Positions 59,367-64,000 of a stretch of DNA of 64,000 nucleotides are shown here, piece by piece. The DNA comes from AC-56 sp963702195 (GTDB lineage Bacteria; Actinomycetota; Thermoleophilia; Solirubrobacterales; 70-9). The DNA is taken from positions 558,001-622,000 of the forward strand of contig OY969725.1 of NCBI GenBank assembly GCA_963702195.1. Reading direction: 5' to 3'. The notes beneath the pieces were generated by a model. The model was not told where the DNA came from, did no database searches, and was given only the letters and a program-made list of their open reading frames with translations. A program made the translations under genes and the position numbers. Position 1 is the first letter of the stretch. Every line of letters starts with the position of its first letter.

Positions 59367-61058
59367 TCAGTACGTCCGCTCCATCGGCTGCCACTGCGTG
59401 ATCGTCACCGGGGAGTAGCTCACCTCGGGGCCGTCCTCGCCGCGGGTCAGATCGATGTGCTTGAGCCACTCCTCGTCGTTTCGCTCCGGGTAGTCGGTGC
59501 GGTACTGGGCGCCTCGGCTCTCGGTCCGATGTAGCGCCCCGACGCAGGTGCATTCGGCCTGGTCGAGCATGAAGCCCAGCTCGATCGCTCCCAGGACGTC
59601 CTGGTTGAACACCGTCCCGCGGTCGTCGATGTACGCGTTCGGGTACTCCTCCTGCAGGGCCTTCACGCGCTCGAGGGCGGTCTGGATGCCCTCGGCGTCG
59701 CGGAACACGGCGACGAAGCGGTCCATCGTGTCCCCGAGCTCCTTGCGAACCACGGAGACCCGCCGGCCCTTGCCGTGGTCCCGCCCGATGAGCTCCGAGA
59801 TCTCCCGCTCCGAGTCGGAGAGCACGGACTCGGAGGTGGTCCTGCCGTGGTCCACCTGCTTCGCGCGGGCCGCGGCGTGCTCGCCGGAGCGGCGACCGAA
59901 GATGAGGGTGTCCAGGAGCGAGTTGGCCCCGAGCCGGTTGCCGCCGTGCACCGACACGCAGGCCGCCTCGCCCGCCGCGTAGAGGCCGGGGATGTTGGTG
60001 GCGCCGTTGACGTCGGTCTTCACGCCGCCCATCGTGTAGTGGTTGCCGGGCTTGATGTGGATGGGCTCGCGCGTGATGTCCACGCCCGCGAAGTCGCGGC
60101 CGACCAGCACGATCTCTCGCAGCGCCTCGTGGATCCGCTTGCGGGGCACGACCGTGATGTCGAGCGCGACGGTGCCGTCGTCGAACCCGCGGCCCTCGTT
60201 GATCTCGGTCTGCTCGGCGCGCGAGACCACGTCGCGCGAGGCGAGCTCCATCTTGTTGGGCGCGTAGCGTTCCATGAACCGCTCCCCCTGCGCGTTCAGC
60301 AGGTGGGCGCCCTCGCCACGGGCGCCCTCGGTGATCAGGAAGCCCTTCTTCGCGAGCGTGGTCGGGTGGTACTGGATCATCTCCATGTCCATCAGCGGCG
60401 CGCCCACGCGGTAGGCCATGCCGATGCCGTCGCCGGTGCAGATCAGGGCGTTCGTCGTCGGCTGCCAGATCTGCCCGTTGCCGCCGCTCGCGAGGATCAC
60501 GTTCTTGGCCTCGAACAGCTCCATCGAGCCGTCCGCGACGTTGCGCAGCACGGCGCCCGCGCAGCGGCCCTCGTCATCGAGCACGAGGCCGGTCGTGAAG
60601 TACTCCTCGTAGCGCGAGATCCGCTCCGAGTACTTCATGAGCTGCTCGTAGAGCACGTGCATGATGGCCTGGCCGGTGATGTCGGCGACGTAATAGGTGC
60701 GCGCCTGAGAGGCGCCACCGAAGGCCCGGGTGCCGAGCTTCCCCTCGTCGTTGCGGTGGAAGGTCACGCCGAGGTGCTCGAGGTGGAGGATCTCGTCGGG
60801 CGCCTCGCGGCACATGATCTCGATCGCGTCCTGGTCGCCGAGGTAGTCGGAGCCCTTGATGGTGTCGAAGGCGTGCGACTCCCAGCTGTCGCCCTCCTGG
60901 AGCGCGGCGTTGATCCCGCCCTGGGCCGCGTTCGAGTGCGAGCGGACCGGGTGGACCTTCGAGACGATTCCCACCGACACACCGTGCTCGGCTGCAGCCA
61001 GCGCCGCGCGCTGCCCTGCGAGCCCGGCGCCGATGACCAGTACGTCGTGCTTGGGCAT
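59367..61058 (-). CDS. sdhA: Succinate dehydrogenase/fumarate reductase flavoprotein subunit
   Basis: The FAD subunit, 563 aa. VLVIGAGLAGQRAALAAAEHGV binds FAD; HSNAAQGGIN contains the histidine of the covalent flavin; RSGEHAAARAK, LGANSLLDTLIFGRRSGEHAA and HPTTLAKKG are further family blocks. The active-site Arg is in REPIHIKPGNHYTMGGV. It oxidises succinate in the TCA cycle, passing electrons to SdhB. First gene of the operon sdhA-sdhB-CCG-55aa. The 5' gap to 61303 contains an inverted repeat. Confidence 0.95.
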   Translation of the reverse strand: MPKHDVLVIGAGLAGQRAALAAAEHGVSVGIVSKVHPVRSHSNAAQGGINAALQEGDSWESHAFDTIKGSDYLGDQDAIEIMCREAPDEILHLEHLGVTFHRNDEGKLGTRAFGGASQARTYYVADITGQAIMHVLYEQLMKYSERISRYEEYFTTGLVLDDEGRCAGAVLRNVADGSMELFEAKNVILASGGNGQIWQPTTNALICTGDGIGMAYRVGAPLMDMEMIQYHPTTLAKKGFLITEGARGEGAHLLNAQGERFMERYAPNKMELASRDVVSRAEQTEINEGRGFDDGTVALDITVVPRKRIHEALREIVLVGRDFAGVDITREPIHIKPGNHYTMGGVKTDVNGATNIPGLYAAGEAACVSVHGGNRLGANSLLDTLIFGRRSGEHAAARAKQVDHGRTTSESVLSDSEREISELIGRDHGKGRRVSVVRKELGDTMDRFVAVFRDAEGIQTALERVKALQEEYPNAYIDDRGTVFNQDVLGAIELGFMLDQAECTCVGALHRTESRGAQYRTDYPERNDEEWLKHIDLTRGEDGPEVSYSPVTITQWQPMERTY

Positions 61059-61303
61059 TTCGACGCGCGATCCTATTGGTTGGTCTGCGAGTCAGGCACG
61101 GTGGCGCGGGAGGGTCGATCAAGCCTCGGCGGGGCGGTGGGCCCGGCGTCATCGAAAGGGCACCCAGGCAAACGGTTCGCGATGGATGGATTCCCGCGCC
61201 CATGTTGCGGAGATACATCCATCGCGCCGAGGCAAAGGCCGGAAGCGACCTCATCCGCTGCCCCCACATGCCCGGCTTTGGGCCGGAGGGGAGTCCTGTG
61301 TGA
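61059..61303. other. 245-bp region upstream of sdhA with inverted repeat
   Basis: CGCGATGGATG (61178-61188) and CATCCATCGCG (61216-61226) form an 11-bp perfect dyad with a 27-nt loop. On the minus strand TAGGAT lies about 11 nt before sdhA. The dyad could be an operator, a 5' UTR hairpin or the terminator of the M50 gene. No ORF is supported. Confidence 0.45.
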
Positions 61304-62509
61304 CTAAACGGCCGGCGGGCCGCCGGCCGGGCCGCTGACTCCGCCCGAGATGGCGCGGCGAAGGGCCCTTCCGACCTGGTCTGCGGTGATGACCCCCCGC
61401 AGGTGGCCGTTCTCGTCCACGGCCATCAGCGCTCCGAGACGCCGGAGGGCGTCGTTGCCCAGCAGCGACTCGAGGGGAGCGTCGTCGCGCACCCGCAGGG
61501 TTCCGGTCGAGTCAGCCTCGAAGACGTCCTTGACCGTGGATTGTGTCCGGCTCACTTCGGGGACCGCGTCGGCGGCGCCACGCTCGATCAGCCCCAGGAA
61601 GCGCTGCGCGGGATCGACGACCGGGAACCACGGCCACCGGTAGCGCAGGAAGAACTCGTCCAGCGCGCGCTCGACGCTCGCGTCCTCCGGGATCGCGACC
61701 GGCTCGTCGTCCATGACGTCCGCGACGCTGATGCCCTCGATCCGGCTCGTGAACTCGGTTTGCATCACCGCGCCGCGGGCCGACTGCAGCAGGATGAAGC
61801 CCACCAGTCCCAGCCAGATCCCGTCGATCACGCGGCCGCTGACGACCGCCAGGAGGCCGATCGCGATGAAGAGGTAGGAGAAGCCCTGCCCGAGGCGCGC
61901 CGCGCCGCGGGTCGCGCGGTTGCGGTCGCCCGTGAACTTCCACGCGATAGCGCGCGCGACCCGTCCGCCGTCGAGCGGGAAGGCGGGGATCAGGTTGAAG
62001 CCCAGGATCAGGATGTTGATGCTGGCGAGCCAGGCGACGAGCGCCAGGATCCCAGAGGTGTGCGCCTGGTGCTCGACCCTCATGGCCTGCCAGAAGTCGT
62101 GGCTGCCCGTCGCTCCGATCCCCGCGGCGATGCAGGCGAGGGCGATGAAGAGGGTCACCAGCGGCCCCGCAATGGCGATCTTGAACTCGGTCCCGGGCGA
62201 GTCGGAGTCCCTGGTCATCCGAGCGACGCCGCCGAACATCCAGAGGGTGATGTCCGAGATCCCGATGCCCCGCCGGATCGCGACGAATGCGTGCCCGAGC
62301 TCGTGCAGCAGGATCGAGCCGAAGAACGCCAGGGCGCTCGCGACCGCGAGGGCGTACGGGCCGATGGCGCCGTCCGGGGCGTCGAGGATGGAACGGTAGA
62401 AACCCGACAGCCAAAAGATGATCAGGAACAGGATGAAGAACCACGAGTAGTCGATCCCGACCCGGATACCGCGAATGCGAAAGAGGGTTACTGCGCCACG
62501 TGCGGGCAT
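61304..62509 (-). CDS. Site-2-protease-like M50 metalloprotease with CBS domains
   Basis: A 401-aa intramembrane protease. LLHELGHAFVAI has the HExxH zinc site (about 67-75), and LGFNLIPAFPLDGGRVARAI holds the NxxPxxxxDG third-ligand motif (about 175-190). About six helices are followed by two CBS domains (about 260-395: VMDDEPVAIPEDASVERALDEF and GLIERGAADAV; ALMAVDENGHLRGVITADQV). S2P-CBS proteins are typically regulated by adenosyl ligands or energy state and cut membrane regulators. A TAAGAT box is 6 nt from the ATG. Confidence 0.93.
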   Translation of the reverse strand: MPARGAVTLFRIRGIRVGIDYSWFFILFLIIFWLSGFYRSILDAPDGAIGPYALAVASALAFFGSILLHELGHAFVAIRRGIGISDITLWMFGGVARMTRDSDSPGTEFKIAIAGPLVTLFIALACIAAGIGATGSHDFWQAMRVEHQAHTSGILALVAWLASINILILGFNLIPAFPLDGGRVARAIAWKFTGDRNRATRGAARLGQGFSYLFIAIGLLAVVSGRVIDGIWLGLVGFILLQSARGAVMQTEFTSRIEGISVADVMDDEPVAIPEDASVERALDEFFLRYRWPWFPVVDPAQRFLGLIERGAADAVPEVSRTQSTVKDVFEADSTGTLRVRDDAPLESLLGNDALRRLGALMAVDENGHLRGVITADQVGRALRRAISGGVSGPAGGPPAV

Positions 62510-62586
62510 GAATCCATCTTAGGCCGAGCACCCCGTTGGTAAGCGGCATTACCGCGTCGGAGTGCAGGTGTAAGACTGCCGCCTCG

Positions 62587-63804
62587 ATGCCTCGGGCCAC
62601 GCAGCCAGCCGCCGAAACGGCCCCGCATGTCGACGAGCGGTGGCTCCGCGACCTGGTCGAGACCCTGTGCTCGATTCACCGGCCGACCGCGTCGCAGGGC
62701 GAGCGGCGTGCCGCCGAATGGCTGCTGGCCAAGCTGCGCGACCACGGAGCTCAGGGCGAGATCGAGCTGGACAAGGCGCACGGCACCTTCTGGTGGCCGC
62801 TGGGCCTGGCGGCAGGCGGCACGCTCCTCGCGGGGATGGCGACGCTCCGGGGCCGGCGAGTCCTGGGCGCGGCTCTCGCAGCGGCGACCGCGGCGGCGGC
62901 CCTGGACGACCTGCCCCCGGGCGAGCGACGCTTCCGCCGCCTCCTGCCACAGAAGACCGCCACCACGGTCGTCACCGAGATGGGGCCCGCCGACGCGGAG
63001 CGCACGATCGTCCTCGTCGCCCACCACGACGCGGCCCATTCCGGGCTCATCTACCACCCGGCGATCCCGGAGCTGGTCTTCGGCCGGGCCCCCTGGCTGC
63101 TCGAGCGCAGCGACACGAGTCCGCCCCTGATGGCACCCGCGGTGGTGATTCCGGCACTGATCGGCGCCGGGGCAGCCACCGGAAATCGGGCGCTCGTGAA
63201 GACCGGGATGGCGCTCGGCGCGGTTTCGGCGGCCCTCCTCGCCGACATCGGCTTCCGCGAGACGGTCACCGGGGCAAACGACAACGCGACCGGCGTGGCG
63301 CTGCTCGTGGCGATGGCGCGGGCGCTGGGCGAGCGTCCGACCGAGAACGTTCGCGTGATGCTCGTCTCCACCTCGGAGGAGGCCCTCTGCGAGGGCATGC
63401 AGGCCTTCGCGCGGCGCCACTTCGCCGAGCTCCCGCACGAGAGCACCTTCTTCCTGTCCGTCGACACGCTGGGCTCGCCGCACCTGCTGGTCCTGCGCGG
63501 GGAGGGGATGATCCGGATGCGCGAGTACCCATCTCGGTCGCTGGAGCTGCTCGACGGCCTGGCCGAGGAGCTCGGGATCGACCTGTTTCCCAACCTCCGC
63601 CTGCGGAACGCGACCGATGGCATCTTCCCCCTGGCCGCCGGTTACGAGTGCGCGTCGCTGTGCTCCTGCACCGATCTCAAGCAGCCCGCGAACTACCACT
63701 GGCCCACGGACACGCCCGAGAACGTGGACTACGGGACCGTGGCCGACGGGGTCCGGCTGACCGAGGCGCTGGTGCGGCGCCTCGACGAGCGCTGGCTCGA
63801 CTGA
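62587..63804 (+). CDS. M28 family zinc peptidase with membrane segments
   Basis: A 405-aa aminopeptidase-like protein. Zinc ligands are visible: His and Asp in VAHHDAAHSG, Asp in ANDNATG, Glu pair in TSEEALCEG, Asp in SVDTLGS and His in PANYHWPTDTPENVD. Two hydrophobic stretches (about 63-90 and 190-215) interrupt the catalytic domain, so it is probably membrane-linked. The ATG at 62587 is preferred to the longer frame. It is divergent from the M50 gene. Confidence 0.88.
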   Translation: MPRATQPAAETAPHVDERWLRDLVETLCSIHRPTASQGERRAAEWLLAKLRDHGAQGEIELDKAHGTFWWPLGLAAGGTLLAGMATLRGRRVLGAALAAATAAAALDDLPPGERRFRRLLPQKTATTVVTEMGPADAERTIVLVAHHDAAHSGLIYHPAIPELVFGRAPWLLERSDTSPPLMAPAVVIPALIGAGAATGNRALVKTGMALGAVSAALLADIGFRETVTGANDNATGVALLVAMARALGERPTENVRVMLVSTSEEALCEGMQAFARRHFAELPHESTFFLSVDTLGSPHLLVLRGEGMIRMREYPSRSLELLDGLAEELGIDLFPNLRLRNATDGIFPLAAGYECASLCSCTDLKQPANYHWPTDTPENVDYGTVADGVRLTEALVRRLDERWLD

Positions 63805-63857
63805 AGCCGCATCGGCCGGTCCGAGAGTCCTCGCGTCGTCGGCCACAATGAGTGGCC

Positions 63858-64000
63858 ATGCCCAGCTCACTCTGCCCGGTTCTCGTCCAGCGCGATGATC
63901 AGCTCGCGATCCTCGAGAGCGCCCTCATGGCCGCACACCGCGGCGACGGCGGCCTCGCGGTTCTCTCGGGGGAGGCCGGGATCGGGAAGACGCGCCTGTC
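63858..64000 (+). CDS. ATP-dependent regulator, N-terminal fragment (LuxR/MalT-like), partial
   Basis: The 47 residues visible before the window ends read MPSSLCPVLVQRDDQLAIL then VLSGEAGIGKTRL. The GEAGIGKT Walker A with a preceding RDDQLAILESAL helix is the start of the AAA/NB-ARC-like module in large LuxR-family or adenylate cyclase-type regulators. A CACAAT box lies eight bases before ATG 63858, the leaderless pattern. The remainder is outside the window, so class and output domain are open. Confidence 0.75.
   Translation, partial: MPSSLCPVLVQRDDQLAILESALMAAHRGDGGLAVLSGEAGIGKTRL

Overview
The window is high-GC chromosomal DNA of an actinobacterium. Gene content (GH15 trehalase/glucoamylase-like enzyme, a SigG/SigX5-type ECF sigma factor, DUF6458, DUF2277 and DUF6941 proteins, type-E succinate dehydrogenase, a MEDS-histidine kinase regulator and a large SRP RNA beside dnaX) suggests a soil lineage near Thermoleophilia/Solirubrobacterales; that placement is inference. 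Many start codons lie only 6-9 nt downstream of a TANNNT -10 box, so much of the transcription looks leaderless.

Layout. 1-4.2 kb: peptide ABC transporter genes and a secreted zinc metallopeptidase. 4.3-8.5 kb: zinc alcohol dehydrogenase, a structured intergenic element, aldo/keto reductase and a PhoD-like phosphatase. 8.6-14.5 kb: overlapping carbohydrate operon (zwf, GH15, GMC oxidoreductase, cyclase). 14.5-20.2 kb: type II NADH dehydrogenase divergent from cytochrome bd oxidase (cydAB), then aldose epimerase and a PfkB kinase. 20.2-29 kb: small membrane and secreted proteins, an MFS exporter, an ECF sigma factor and a secreted two-part copper protein (PHM-like histidine pattern plus blue-copper domain), then cupins and a YCII protein.

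29.16-39.24 kb: a roughly 10-kb integrative element in the 3' end of tRNA-Val(CAC). It has a 26-bp direct repeat of the tRNA 3' end at both ends, GTCACC(C) repeats placed symmetrically inside both ends, an integrase, an excisionase-like HTH protein, a XRE regulator, a DUF3631 replication-type ATPase next to a palindrome-rich tract that could be an origin, and cargo including a candidate HEPN protein and a zinc-finger/PD-(D/E)XK-like protein. No relaxase, FtsK or virion gene is visible, so it resembles a satellite-type or mobilisable island. The left end sits on tandem 75-76 bp repeats that are themselves degenerate tRNA-Val copies.

39.2-51.1 kb: core genes: tRNA-Val, MEDS regulator, SRP RNA, methyltransferase (apparent frameshift), dnaX-ybaB-recR, PadR-MMPL exporter operon, and lysC-asd. 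51.1-57.1 kb: FTR1-type iron permease behind an iron-box-like palindrome, a 53-bp duplicated hairpin repeat, a large membrane protein, an NhaP-like antiporter, and an AbiEi/DUF559 gene bracketed exactly by 45-bp inverted repeats. 57.1-64 kb: succinate dehydrogenase operon (sdhA, sdhB, CCG-domain subunit and a 55-aa protein), a site-2-protease-like CBS protein, an M28 peptidase, and the start of an ATP-dependent regulator.

The observations most worth following are the IR-bracketed AbiEi/DUF559 cassette, the tRNA-Val island with its tRNA-derived repeats, and the PHM-like/cupredoxin secreted protein.
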